Below, piece by piece: positions 52,860 through 61,978 of a stretch of DNA of 64,000 nt. The notes beneath the pieces were generated by a model, which did not search any database, was not told the origin of the DNA, and saw nothing but the letters and a program-made list of their open reading frames with translations. The position numbers and the translations under genes are program-made. The stretch is from G013214665 sp964649815. Lineage in GTDB: Bacteria > Pseudomonadota > Alphaproteobacteria > Rhodobacterales > Rhodobacteraceae. How positions within the stretch are numbered: the stretch's first letter is position 1; each line of letters begins with the position of its first letter. The DNA is taken from NCBI GenBank assembly GCA_964649815.1, contig CAZYQC010000001.1:180218-244217 (forward strand). Reading direction: 5' to 3'.

Positions 52860-53624
52860 TCAAGTCATCGACCCATGCAAAGACAAATCCCGAAGCAACG
52901 AAGATCGAGACCAAGGCACCTGACGCCCTCCGGTTTCTCGGATAACTTCGAGGCGGACAGAACGCATTGTGTCTTCGATGGTTTTGGGGGCGTTCAACAA
53001 CTGGGAAACAAGCGCGCGAATAAAAGGGCTGTTGGCCGTTTGACCGTCGTAAGCATCGGCGCCCGGTTGGGTCGCGAATGCTGTGAATTGGCCTGCAACG
53101 GTCGAGAAATTGCGCTTGCCGCCGCGGGGCAATTTTTCGACGTGGATAAAAGGGTTCGAACGGCAAGCGTCAAAAATTAGGACTTTGTCACGCGCTTCAC
53201 TCGCCATGCTTTCGGTAAACCGATGCTCTGGAAAGGCATGCGTGCGTCCACTGGAGGCCTCGATAGGTGCGTCGCCCAATAGCGCAAACGTCTCTCCGTT
53301 CGACATGTAGCCGTGACCAGCAAAGAAGATCAGCATGAGCTTTGAAGACGCAGCGCGCGTTCCAAAATTGGACAGCGCATTGCTTAGACTGACCGACGAC
53401 GGATTTAACAAAACGCGGCTCTCGAAACCCAACCAAGACAAGACTTTGGCCAAGGCCTGGGCGTCATTTCCTGCAAATCGCAAGTTGGGTGCATTTTGAT
53501 ATTCAGTACAACCGATGCAAAGCGCGACCGCTTCACCTGGCCTCCACCTCGAAACCAATGGTGTGGCAATTGCTGGTGTCGCTGCGAACGCGAGGCCGCC
53601 AGACAACAAAGTTCTACGGTTCAC
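52860..53624 (-). CDS. Caspase-family (C14) protease with Tat-like signal
   Basis: 254 residues from a GTG start. The N-terminus MNRRTLLSGGLAFAATPAIA looks like a twin-arginine signal, so the enzyme is probably periplasmic. The caspase fold shows the catalytic dyad: His104 in FFAGHGYM and Cys154 in IFDACRSNPF. NAPNLRFAGNDAQALAKVL near the start is the usual first helix. It is only the protease domain. The GTG overlaps the OmpA stop by four bases (GTGA), so the two proteins are made together. Target unknown. Confidence 0.88.
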   Translation of the reverse strand: MNRRTLLSGGLAFAATPAIATPLVSRWRPGEAVALCIGCTEYQNAPNLRFAGNDAQALAKVLSWLGFESRVLLNPSSVSLSNALSNFGTRAASSKLMLIFFAGHGYMSNGETFALLGDAPIEASSGRTHAFPEHRFTESMASEARDKVLIFDACRSNPFIHVEKLPRGGKRNFSTVAGQFTAFATQPGADAYDGQTANSPFIRALVSQLLNAPKTIEDTMRSVRLEVIRETGGRQVPWSRSSLLRDLSLHGSMT

Positions 53625-54229
53625 GATGCAGAACAGTCGCCCCCTTCAACTTTGCGGGCGAGGATTTCCACACGCCTGTTCCGCGCATCTGTGGGAGAAA
53701 TTTCCGGTAAAGTTTTGCTTTCACCCATACCAATGCTCAGCAGCCTATCGGCGCGCATACCCAATGGTCCGATCATGAAATCGTAGACAGCCTTTGCCCG
53801 CCTTTCGGACAGGGCTTTGTTCAGAGCTTCGCCTCCGACAGCGTCCGTGTGGCCCACAAATTTCACGCAGAGATCGCGCATTTCGCTGGCAAGCAGCACG
53901 TTGGATAAGCTGGCGAGGTGATCTTGATAGGTTGTGTCGAGCTCATCAGAGCCGAAATCAAAGTGAATGTAATAGCCGTTTTCCGCCCACGATTTATGCG
54001 CCGCCGAAACGGCGGGCTTTGGCATAGGCGCGGCGGGCTGGTCCGGGGCCTCGTCTATGGCGCGCGTCAATCCGAGAGGGGCCGGTTTCGGGCAGGCGTC
54101 ATGTTGCTTCAAAGTCAAGGCGTACCAAATTGCGCAGGCGTCTGATTTCACCGACAATTCGAGAACATCAGCCTTTAGTGGAACGGCTGTCCCGCACACC
54201 AATGTCACGGCGATTGCAAACTTTCTCAT
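53621..54229 (-). CDS. OmpA-domain protein
   Basis: 202 residues from ATG 54229 (ribosome site TGGAGG). A signal peptide (MRKFAIAVTLVCGTAVPLKA) precedes a short cysteine-containing segment and a C-terminal OmpA peptidoglycan-binding domain (about 85-195): IHFDFGSDELD, VGHTDAVGGEALN, LSERRAKAVYDFM, and DARNRRVEI. It should sit in the periplasm, attached to the cell wall. Coupled to the caspase gene and divergent from the CsgG-like lipoprotein gene. Confidence 0.9.
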   Translation of the reverse strand: MRKFAIAVTLVCGTAVPLKADVLELSVKSDACAIWYALTLKQHDACPKPAPLGLTRAIDEAPDQPAAPMPKPAVSAAHKSWAENGYYIHFDFGSDELDTTYQDHLASLSNVLLASEMRDLCVKFVGHTDAVGGEALNKALSERRAKAVYDFMIGPLGMRADRLLSIGMGESKTLPEISPTDARNRRVEILARKVEGGDCSAS

Positions 54230-54363
54230 GAAAACCTCCAAACTTGATCACCCGAGGGGCAGTGATTCACGGAAATCGTAAACAACTGATAAAAGGGCGA
54301 ATTTTAACTTCTCCATCTTTAATCGTCGCTTTTGATTAACCTTTGGCAGCCATTTCTGCGTGT

Positions 54364-55611
54364 ATGGTTCGTCTGGTTCGAATATGGTTTCTTGTCCTGA
54401 TCTGCGCGCTTGTGGCTGCGTGCGATGAGGCGCCGGCTTTGCTCGCGCCGGATGTCGCTCAGCCTATTACACGTCCGGCTCGTAACTTTACGTCCTTTGA
54501 CGGCGCACTTAGATGCATGGACCGGCTGCTGACTCAGTCGAAACGTCCGACAGTGCTGCTGTCTTCGACGGGAATTGCTGATCATACGCGCCGAATTAAC
54601 GTGGCTGGCGACGATATGCTGATCAATGCGTTGGTTCGCATGACGCGCAACAGCAAGTCCTACATTTTTTTGGATCAAGGATTGGTCAGTGCGCAGGGTC
54701 TTATTGATCTGTTGGTCGTTCAAAAAACGGACACGCCGCGACCCAGCTATTATGTTCGTGGCGCAATTAGTCAGCTCGACAGTGGCGTTGTGGTCGACGA
54801 TATGACCATTAGTCTGGACCGAGCCTCTGGATCTGCTTCCGGGGTTCAGACTACTCAGATTGAAAACAAGAACCAAATTTCCGTCGTTTCTGTCGATCTG
54901 CATTTGGTTGGGTTTCCCAGTCGGCGGGTGGTTCCTGGCGCTTCCGTCGCGAATTCGATGGTGGTACAGCATCGTAACCGTGGCTTTGAAAGCTACGGTT
55001 TAATCTCGATGACCGGAGTTGATTTGGAACTTCAAGTCGACCGGCTTGAAAGCACCGGCCAAGCTGTTCGAAACTTGATCGAGGTCAGCTTGATCGAGCT
55101 CATTGGGAAACACTCAGGCGTGCCCTATTGGACCTGTCTTTCCGATCCCAACACGAATGCGCAAAAAAACTCAGGCGCTGAAAACAGTTATGTCGCGATG
55201 GCGCCAACAGATCGCATAAAGATAGCTCAACAGCGGCTGAAACAACTTGGCCTCTTCACTGGGCAGGTTACTGGAGTGATCGATCCTACAACGCGCGCGG
55301 CCCTGGCAGATTTTCAGGCGCGCGAAAACCTTTTGGTGAGCGGCGTGGTCGATTTTGACACGTTCGCCCGGTTGGACGAACGGATCAAGAAAGGCGCCGC
55401 GCCCATACCGGTGAGGAGACCTTTGGCAACTCAGTCAAAGACATCGACAAGGCGGATTGAGCAGCGCAGGCGAACTTCAAACAGCCAAACCGACACTGAC
55501 TCGACGCAATCCTTGCGCGACTTCCTCCCACTCGACTTGCAAAGGACAGAGAGACGGGGGCGAAGCAACGAGTCTTTTCAGAGTTTGGACAACATTCTGC
55601 CGCCGCAATAA
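54364..55611 (+). CDS. CsgG-like lipoprotein with C-terminal peptidoglycan-binding domain
   Basis: 415 residues from ATG 54364. Lipobox LVAAC puts the lipidated cysteine at residue 20. Residues about 45-260 resemble CsgG/HfaB pore proteins (AISQLDSGVVVDDMTISL, VSVDLHLVGFPSRRVVPG, NLIEVSLIELIGKHSGVPYW). About 281-340 is a peptidoglycan-binding domain (LKQLGLFTGQVTGVIDPTTRAA). The tail is basic and Ser/Gln-rich. CsgG proteins export curli-like fibres or anchor holdfast; no curlin gene is seen. The CsgG relation is by eye and should be tested by profile search. Confidence 0.65.
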   Translation: MVRLVRIWFLVLICALVAACDEAPALLAPDVAQPITRPARNFTSFDGALRCMDRLLTQSKRPTVLLSSTGIADHTRRINVAGDDMLINALVRMTRNSKSYIFLDQGLVSAQGLIDLLVVQKTDTPRPSYYVRGAISQLDSGVVVDDMTISLDRASGSASGVQTTQIENKNQISVVSVDLHLVGFPSRRVVPGASVANSMVVQHRNRGFESYGLISMTGVDLELQVDRLESTGQAVRNLIEVSLIELIGKHSGVPYWTCLSDPNTNAQKNSGAENSYVAMAPTDRIKIAQQRLKQLGLFTGQVTGVIDPTTRAALADFQARENLLVSGVVDFDTFARLDERIKKGAAPIPVRRPLATQSKTSTRRIEQRRRTSNSQTDTDSTQSLRDFLPLDLQRTERRGRSNESFQSLDNILPPQ

Positions 55612-55703
55612 TCTCCGGCAACAGTCCGCTGTAAAAGGCAAATGAAGCACTCAAACATAGCGAAGCATCACTGATTGCGGCAAACTCTGTCCAAGCGCTA
55701 AGG

Positions 55704-56432
55704 TTGCGTGTGACCGAAGCTTTGCTGTCAAAACTGATTCCTTTTGTTCTGACCCGCCCGACGCGGGCATCGATTGGGTTTTGGTCCTCGCTCTCACCCA
55801 ACGTGCAAAACGTTTTAGATCCGGTTGTGTCGCCTTTGGTCGAGATTGTTCCGTTGCAGCCAGAAGATTCATTCCCACAAACCGATGCGGTTGTGTTTTC
55901 GTCTGCGAACGGTGCGCAGCATGGACCCCCTGGCGACGGAAGACCTGCTTTTTGCGTAGGCGAGGCAACAACCAAAGCGGCGTCGAACCGCGGTTGGTCC
56001 GCTGTTCAAACTGGCCAGACTGCGGATGACGTTGTGCGCAAGCTAAGCGACAGCGACGCGCGGCCATCTCTTTTGCATCTATCCGGGCAACATACCCGAG
56101 GGGACTTGGTCGGGCGTTTGTCTGACGCGGGATTTCGGGTTCATCATGCGATCGTCTATGATCAGGTCCTGCAACCGCTTTCTTCTGAAGCCATCAATCA
56201 TATGAAAGCGGCGGAAAAATCCCTCGTCCCGCTCTTTTCGCCCAGAACGGCAGCACATTTTTCGCGGCAAGACGTTCGCCCGGAAAGCACCCATCTGATC
56301 GTGATGAGCCGTTCTGTCGCGCTTGCTTTGGAAAATTTGCCATTCGCGAGCGTCACTATAGCTGAACAACCAACTGCCCACGCGATGCGCGACGCTACGC
56401 AAACTTGGCTGAAATCCCACGCCTCGGGTTGA
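55704..56432 (+). CDS. hemD: Uroporphyrinogen-III synthase
   Basis: About 242 residues. It closes hydroxymethylbilane to uroporphyrinogen III in heme synthesis. Seen: FVLTRPTRASIGFW, SPLVEIVPL, AVVFSSANGAQH, FCVGEATTKAA, LLHLSGQHTRGDLVGRL and PLFSPRTAAHFSR, the usual weakly conserved HemD segments. The start is uncertain: TTG 55704 or GTG 55710, with no good ribosome site. In many Rhodobacteraceae hemC precedes it; here the preceding gene is the unrelated lipoprotein, so the 5' end may mark an old junction. Confidence 0.85.
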   Translation: MRVTEALLSKLIPFVLTRPTRASIGFWSSLSPNVQNVLDPVVSPLVEIVPLQPEDSFPQTDAVVFSSANGAQHGPPGDGRPAFCVGEATTKAASNRGWSAVQTGQTADDVVRKLSDSDARPSLLHLSGQHTRGDLVGRLSDAGFRVHHAIVYDQVLQPLSSEAINHMKAAEKSLVPLFSPRTAAHFSRQDVRPESTHLIVMSRSVALALENLPFASVTIAEQPTAHAMRDATQTWLKSHASG

Positions 56433-56499
56433 GAGCGCGAGACGCCGGCTATAAATTCGCTAGAGTATCTTAGGGCTTAGGGAATCGGAGAGGTAACAG

Positions 56500-57759
56500 G
56501 TGCCAAAGTCAAAAGCCGATAAACCGTCCGAGGACGAAAACCTGACAAAGGATCCAATCGCCGAAGAGAGTGGTCAGGATGACGCCCCGCAAGAGGCGCC
56601 AGAGGAAACCGTCACAGCCAGCGCGGAAGACGAGGTGATCGACGCCCCTGAGGCGGAAGAGGAAACGCTTGTGGCTGAAGTTGATGAGCAAGATGTGCTT
56701 GAAGCGGCGGAAGAAGACGCGCCAGAAGTTATCGAAGAGACGACGATTGAAGAGGTGGACAATCAGCCGGAAGAGCCTGCACCTGCCCCACCTCCGCCCC
56801 CGCCCCCGGCGCCTGCGGAACAAAAACGGTCAGTCGTGCCGATGGTACTTGCCGGTGTGGTAACGGCGGCGGCTGGTTTTTTTGCCGGTCAGGGCGGTCT
56901 TCTCCAATCGGTTTTCCCGCCCGAAGAACCGCCAGTAGTCGAAAACCCAGAGATCGTGGCCCTAAAGGACCAAGTCGAAACGCTCCAAGCCAGCCTGTCC
57001 ACCGCGCAGGATGCCATCGCGGACCTCACAAACCAGGTGGCAAACCTGCCAGAACCCGCCGCGGCGCCAACCGCGCTCGATATCCCACAAGAAATCTATG
57101 ATCGGCTGACGGCTTTGGAAAACCTACCTGCGCCCGTTGTCGACGATAATGTGCCAGAGGAGCTGCAATCGCAATTCTCGAACCTTCAGGCGTCAGCGGA
57201 ACAGCAGCAAACTGAGCTGCAATCCTTGTTGGATGAGCTCAAATCCCGAGATGAAGAAGCCTTGTTGAACGCCAAACGGGCCGAAGCACGCGCAGCGATG
57301 GCGCAGATCAACACCGCTTTGGGGTCTGGATCGGGCTTTGCTGACGCTCTGGCCTCGCTAAAAGGTGCGATGGATATCGATGTGCCGGACGCCTTGACCC
57401 AAACCGCCGAGAATGGCGCGCCAACATTGACGGCCATTCAAGATGGCGTCGCGGATGCGGCGCGGGCGGCGCTCTCAGCAGCGCGTGAAGAAACAGCCGA
57501 CAGCAGTGGGCTCGCCGGTTTCTTGCAACGCCAATTGGGCGCGCGCAGTGTGGCACCCCGCGCCGGAGACGATCCGGACGCCGTTCTGAGCCGTGTCGAA
57601 GCCGCCATCCGCCAAGGCGATCTGGACCAAGCATTAGCCGAGGCAGACGCGCTGCCCGAAAGTGCCAAGACTGCGATGGCGGACTGGCTCGCAATTACCC
57701 AAACCCGCAGTGACGTGTTGAAAGCCGCCGAGGCGGTGACCGCACAGCTGGCTGGCTAA
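56500..57759 (+). CDS. Mitofilin-like inner-membrane protein
   Basis: 419 residues from a GTG start with a GGAGAGG site. A long acidic N-terminal segment (1-95), a proline stretch (about 96-107), one membrane helix (about 112-132), coiled coil (about 148-265), then a helical C-terminal domain. This layout and position between hemD and hemY match the alphaproteobacterial mitofilin/Mic60-like proteins that shape inner-membrane folds. Sequence similarity is low by nature, so the call rests on layout and context. Confidence 0.85.
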   Translation: MPKSKADKPSEDENLTKDPIAEESGQDDAPQEAPEETVTASAEDEVIDAPEAEEETLVAEVDEQDVLEAAEEDAPEVIEETTIEEVDNQPEEPAPAPPPPPPPAPAEQKRSVVPMVLAGVVTAAAGFFAGQGGLLQSVFPPEEPPVVENPEIVALKDQVETLQASLSTAQDAIADLTNQVANLPEPAAAPTALDIPQEIYDRLTALENLPAPVVDDNVPEELQSQFSNLQASAEQQQTELQSLLDELKSRDEEALLNAKRAEARAAMAQINTALGSGSGFADALASLKGAMDIDVPDALTQTAENGAPTLTAIQDGVADAARAALSAAREETADSSGLAGFLQRQLGARSVAPRAGDDPDAVLSRVEAAIRQGDLDQALAEADALPESAKTAMADWLAITQTRSDVLKAAEAVTAQLAG

Positions 57760-57778
57760 ACGAGGAAAAGGACCGCAT

Positions 57779-59299
57779 ATGCTCTGGTCTCTGTTTAAAA
57801 TCATTCTGTTCGTCTGCGCCGTCGCTGCTATGACCTTTGGCGCCGCTTACTTGCTGGAATCAAGCGGCGGTATTCGGATCGAAGTCGCGACATTCGAATA
57901 TTCACTCGGCCCACTTCAATCCGTGATTGCCTTGGTGCTGTTGCTGGTGGGTTTGTGGCTGCTGCTCAAACTGCTGGGTCTCTTGCGGGCGACGTGGCTG
58001 TTTATCAACGGCGATGAAACAGCTATGTCGCGCTACTTTGCCCGCAACCGTCTGGCAAAGGGGTATGACGCTCTGGCCGATGGCATGATGGCGCTGGCCT
58101 CTGGCGAAGGGCGACTTGCGCTGGTCAAAGCAGAGCGGGCCAACAAGTATTTAGATCGGCCGGAGCTCACCAACCTGTTGACGGCGCAGGCCGCTGAACT
58201 GTCGGGGGACAAAAAGAAGGCCGAGGAAACATACCGAAAGCTGATTACAGATGACCGCACGCGGTTTGTCGGGGTTCGAGGTATTTTGAAGCAACGTTTG
58301 GCCGACGGTGACACGGAAACAGCGTTGGAGCTTGCCAAAACAGCCTTTGCGCTGAAGCCAAAGCACGAAGAAACACAGGATGTGTTACTGCGCCTTCAAG
58401 CGGATAACGAAGATTGGTCTGGCGCGCGCGATACTCTCGCGGCCAAGCTCAAGCATGGCTCATTGCCGCGCGATGTTCACAAACGGCGCGACGCCGTCCT
58501 TGCATTAAGTGCAGCAAAAGCCAGCGAGGACACAGACGAAGCGGACAAGGCCCGCGAAACGGCTATTCAGGCGAACCGCCTGTCGCCAATGCTGGTGCCG
58601 GCCGCCGTCATGGCCGCGCAGGCATACCTCGACAAGGGTCAGAAACGGCAAGCCATCAAGACGATCAAGAAGGCTTGGACCGAATTGCCGCATCCCGATC
58701 TGGCATCGGCATTTGCGGCTGTTGAGCCGGACGAGACCCCTGCCGAACGCTTGAAGCGGTTTCAGCCATTGATACGCATCAAGCCAGACGATCTGGAAAC
58801 GCGAATGCTGCGCGCTGAGTTGAACATCGCGGCAGAGGATTTTCCCGAGGCGCAGCGCGCTATTGGCGATTTGGCAGAAACGAACCCATCCGTTCGCGTC
58901 GCCACGCTGATGGCTGCGATCGAAAAAGGCCAAGGCGCGAGCGATTCAGTCGTCAAAGGCTGGCTGGCGCGGGCGGTGACTGCGCCCCGTGGGCCAAGCT
59001 GGGTGTGCGACAACTGCCAACATGTCCAAGGCGAATGGAACGCCACATGCTCTAACTGCGGATCTTTGGACACGCTGACATGGCGATTGCCGCCGGAGCG
59101 CGAAATGATCTTGCCCGGCGGCGCGGACATGCTGCCGCTTTTGATCGCATCAGACGGAGAAGAGGGCAGCGATATCGAGGACCTACCCGTCGCATCCGAC
59201 GTGGCCGAAGCAGAAGTCGAAGAGACCAAGGTCGACGATATCGTCGAGGCGACCCTCGAAGACAGCGAAACAGAGGACAAGAAAAAAGCCGACGCATAA
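57779..59299 (+). CDS. hemY: HemY-family membrane protein with TPR-like repeats
   Basis: 506 residues: two N-terminal helices (about 5-25 and 43-65), then a HemY N-terminal region (RYFARNRLAKGYDALADGMMA) and TPR-like helical pairs up to about 395. A zinc-ribbon-like segment follows (WVCDNCQHVQGEWNATCSNC, about 409-428), then a very acidic tail. HemY is genetically linked to late heme or protoporphyrin synthesis but its biochemistry is unclear. It is 20 bases after the mitofilin-like gene. The four-cysteine ribbon is a feature I do not associate with E. coli HemY. Confidence 0.88.
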   Translation: MLWSLFKIILFVCAVAAMTFGAAYLLESSGGIRIEVATFEYSLGPLQSVIALVLLLVGLWLLLKLLGLLRATWLFINGDETAMSRYFARNRLAKGYDALADGMMALASGEGRLALVKAERANKYLDRPELTNLLTAQAAELSGDKKKAEETYRKLITDDRTRFVGVRGILKQRLADGDTETALELAKTAFALKPKHEETQDVLLRLQADNEDWSGARDTLAAKLKHGSLPRDVHKRRDAVLALSAAKASEDTDEADKARETAIQANRLSPMLVPAAVMAAQAYLDKGQKRQAIKTIKKAWTELPHPDLASAFAAVEPDETPAERLKRFQPLIRIKPDDLETRMLRAELNIAAEDFPEAQRAIGDLAETNPSVRVATLMAAIEKGQGASDSVVKGWLARAVTAPRGPSWVCDNCQHVQGEWNATCSNCGSLDTLTWRLPPEREMILPGGADMLPLLIASDGEEGSDIEDLPVASDVAEAEVEETKVDDIVEATLEDSETEDKKKADA

Positions 59300-59341
59300 T
59301 CTGCACCGGCTTGTTTTGCTGACCTACAAAGCCGTCGCCTA

Positions 59342-60730
59342 TTAATAGCGATAATGTTCTGGCTTATAGGGCCCTTCGGGCTTTACGCCGATGTAGGATG
59401 CTTGATCCGCATCAAGCGGCGTGAGCTTTACGCCGATGCGGTCCAAGTGCAGGCGCGCCACCTTTTCGTCGAGATGTTTCGGCAGGATGTACACTTCGTT
59501 GTAGTAGGCCTCACCCTTTGTCCATAGCTCGATCTGAGCCAGAACCTGATTGGTGAAAGAGGCCGACATAACGAACGACGGGTGGCCGGTCGCATTGCCG
59601 AGGTTCAGCAAGCGGCCTTCTGACAAAAGAATGATCCGATTGCCCGACGGCATCTCGATCATGTCGACTTGCTCTTTAATGTTGGTCCACTTGTGGTTCC
59701 GCAGACTGGCGACCTGAATTTCATTGTCGAAATGGCCGATGTTGCCAACGATCGCCATATCCTTCATCTCGCGCATATGCTCGATACGGATGACGTCCTT
59801 GTTGCCAGTTGTCGTGATGAAGATGTCCGCGTCGGAAACCGCATCTTCCAGCAAGACCACCTCGAAGCCATCCATTGCCGCCTGCAACGCGCAAATCGGG
59901 TCGACTTCTGTCACTTTGACCCGGGCGCCAGCGCCGCGCAGTGATGCCGCCGAGCCTTTGCCAACGTCACCGTAACCCATGACAACCGCAACCTTGCCGG
60001 CCATCATGGTGTCAGTCGCCCGACGGATGCCGTCAACAAGGCTTTCCTTACAGCCGTACTTGTTGTCAAACTTCGACTTAGTGACTGAATCGTTCACATT
60101 GATCGCAGGAAACGGCAGTTGGCCGTCACGCACCAATTGGTACAGGCGATTGACACCCGTGGTTGTTTCTTCGGACACGCCTTTGATTTGATCGCGTGTT
60201 TTCGTGAACCAACCAGGGGATTGTTCCATCCGCTTTTTGATCTGTGCTTTGATCACTTCTTCTTCTTCAGAAGATGGGACAGGAATGATGTCTTCGCCCG
60301 CTTCGGCGCGCGCGCCCAGCAGGACGTAAAGTGTCGCGTCACCACCATCGTCGAGGATCATGTTGGGGCCATCGTCAAACAGGAACGACTTGTCCAGATA
60401 ATCCCAATGCTCTTCCAAGGTTTGACCCTTGATCGCGAAAACAGGCACTCCGGCTTCGGCGATAGCGGCGGCGGCATGGTCTTGCGTTGAAAAGATGTTG
60501 CAGGACGCCCAGCGCACGTCAGCACCAAGGGCCACCAAGGTTTCGATCAAAACGGCTGTTTGGATCGTCATATGAAGCGATCCGACAATCCGCGCGCCGG
60601 TCAACGGTTTGCTTTCGCCATACTCTTCACGCAATGCCATCAGGCCTGGCATCTCGGTCTCAGCAATATCCAGTTCTTTGCGCCCAAAGGCCGCCAAAGA
60701 GATGTCTTTCACGATGAAGTCTTTTGCCAT
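59342..60730 (-). CDS. ahcY: Adenosylhomocysteinase
   Basis: A 462-residue NAD-dependent enzyme that splits S-adenosylhomocysteine into adenosine and homocysteine. Seen: FIVKDISLAAFGRKELDIAE, GSLHMTIQTAVLIETL, INVNDSVTKSKFDN, the NAD motif VMGYGDVGKGSAASL, and the C-terminal DQASYIGVKPEGPYKPEHYRY. ATG 60730 with GAGGAC upstream is preferred over GTG two codons earlier. The leader has G-rich stretches, but I could not match an SAH riboswitch. Confidence 0.97.
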   Translation of the reverse strand: MAKDFIVKDISLAAFGRKELDIAETEMPGLMALREEYGESKPLTGARIVGSLHMTIQTAVLIETLVALGADVRWASCNIFSTQDHAAAAIAEAGVPVFAIKGQTLEEHWDYLDKSFLFDDGPNMILDDGGDATLYVLLGARAEAGEDIIPVPSSEEEEVIKAQIKKRMEQSPGWFTKTRDQIKGVSEETTTGVNRLYQLVRDGQLPFPAINVNDSVTKSKFDNKYGCKESLVDGIRRATDTMMAGKVAVVMGYGDVGKGSAASLRGAGARVKVTEVDPICALQAAMDGFEVVLLEDAVSDADIFITTTGNKDVIRIEHMREMKDMAIVGNIGHFDNEIQVASLRNHKWTNIKEQVDMIEMPSGNRIILLSEGRLLNLGNATGHPSFVMSASFTNQVLAQIELWTKGEAYYNEVYILPKHLDEKVARLHLDRIGVKLTPLDADQASYIGVKPEGPYKPEHYRY

Positions 60731-60887
60731 GCTCACGTCCTCACACCTAAACTTTCCCGTGCCCTAGCAGGTTGCTGCCTCTGCCTCAACGCGGGAAAAT
60801 GGCTCACATGCAATGAATGGCCATTCCCTTTCTGCGACGACTCAGAAATAAACGGTTAAGATAGGTGAACAAACAAGGAACTTCTCT

Positions 60888-61484
60888 GTGCCCCGCCAAC
60901 CTCGCGCCTGGCAACGCATGCTCTCTGGTCGCCGCTTGGATCTTTTGGATCCAACGCCAATGGATATCGAGATCGAGGACATCGCGCATGGTTTGGCATT
61001 TGTCGCGCGTTGGAACGGTCAGACACAGGGCGACTTTGCTTATTCTGTGGCTGAACATTCGTTGCTTGTTGAAACATTGTTTGCGCGCATGCAGCCCAAA
61101 AGTGCGGCCAAATGGCGTTTGGCTGCCTTGCTGCATGATGCGCCGGAATATGTGATCGGGGATATGATCTCTCCCGTAAAGGCAGCGGTTGGGCCGGGGT
61201 ACGAGGATCTGGATCAGCGTCTGGCGGGTGCCATTCACCTTCGGTTTGGTCTGCCCGCGAAAATTCCGCAAAACGTGAAACGTCAGATCAAAAAGGCCGA
61301 CAAAATCAGCGCATGGATGGAAGCGACACAAATCGCGGGCTTCACCGAGACCGAAGCCACCAAGTTCTTTGGCAAGCCCGATGAAGAAGTCTGCGCCGGC
61401 CTGAATATCGTGTTGCGACCGCCGGTCGAAACGCGGGCGGCCTATGTGGCGCAGCATGAACAGCTCTTGGAGGACATGGTCTGA
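60888..61484 (+). CDS. HD-domain hydrolase (YfbR-like)
   Basis: 198 residues from a GTG start (AAGGAA upstream). HD-fold metal ligands: His57 (AEHSLL), His83-Asp84 (LLHDAPEYVIGD) and a later Asp (KKADKISAWMEA). The pattern resembles phosphohydrolases of the YfbR 5'-nucleotidase type. It is divergent from ahcY, with 157 bases between starts, and overlaps the GNAT gene by one base. Confidence 0.88.
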   Translation: MPRQPRAWQRMLSGRRLDLLDPTPMDIEIEDIAHGLAFVARWNGQTQGDFAYSVAEHSLLVETLFARMQPKSAAKWRLAALLHDAPEYVIGDMISPVKAAVGPGYEDLDQRLAGAIHLRFGLPAKIPQNVKRQIKKADKISAWMEATQIAGFTETEATKFFGKPDEEVCAGLNIVLRPPVETRAAYVAQHEQLLEDMV

Positions 61485-61969
61485 TGATGACGGTAAGAAG
61501 AGCGATCTCACTGGATTGTGGATCAATGGCCAAGCTGCTGAACGATATCATCGAGAAAGGCGGCACCACCGCTTTGGCCCGAGAAGTAACCGGCAAAGAT
61601 CTGGCTGATTGGATGGCCGGCACATCGGACCGCGGCGCGTGGCACGTTGCCGTCGACGCGCAGGAAACCGTCGTGGGGTTTCAGTGGATCGAACCCGCAT
61701 CCTATTTGCCGCCCGAAGCGTGCGACATCGCGACCTTTGTGCAAATCGGTCAGACCGGACTTGGTATCGGTTCAAAGCTCTTTGATGCAACGAAGGCAGC
61801 TGCCAAAGAGCTTGGTTATTCCTGGATCAACGCAAACATTCGCGCGGACAACGAAGGTGGGCTAATTTACTACCAATCGCGCGGTTTCGAGGATTACAGC
61901 AAAATTGAAGGATATCAGATGGACAACGGCCAACTGGTCGACAAGGTTCTGAAACGCTTCGCCTTATAG
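61484..61969 (+). CDS. GNAT-family N-acetyltransferase
   Basis: 161 residues with the acetyl-CoA-binding segment (GQTGLGIGSKLFDATKAAAKEL), the segment NANIRADNEGGLIYYQSRGF, and an early VRRAISLDCGSMAKLLNDI. Substrate unknown. It is coupled to the HD hydrolase gene and convergent with regA, nine bases away. The stop region contains a 6-bp dyad (TAGCAA/TTGCTA), too weak to call a terminator. Confidence 0.85.
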   Translation: MMTVRRAISLDCGSMAKLLNDIIEKGGTTALAREVTGKDLADWMAGTSDRGAWHVAVDAQETVVGFQWIEPASYLPPEACDIATFVQIGQTGLGIGSKLFDATKAAAKELGYSWINANIRADNEGGLIYYQSRGFEDYSKIEGYQMDNGQLVDKVLKRFAL

Positions 61970-61978
61970 CAACCATTG

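Noticed and set aside
59300..59341. Terminator between hemY and ahcY
   Set aside because: A CGGCTT/AAGCCG pairing exists but with a bulge, a long loop and no T run.
60731..60887. SAH riboswitch in the ahcY leader
   Set aside because: G-rich stretches and GCAG repeats are present, but I could not fit the conserved SAH riboswitch core by eye; a covariance-model search would decide.
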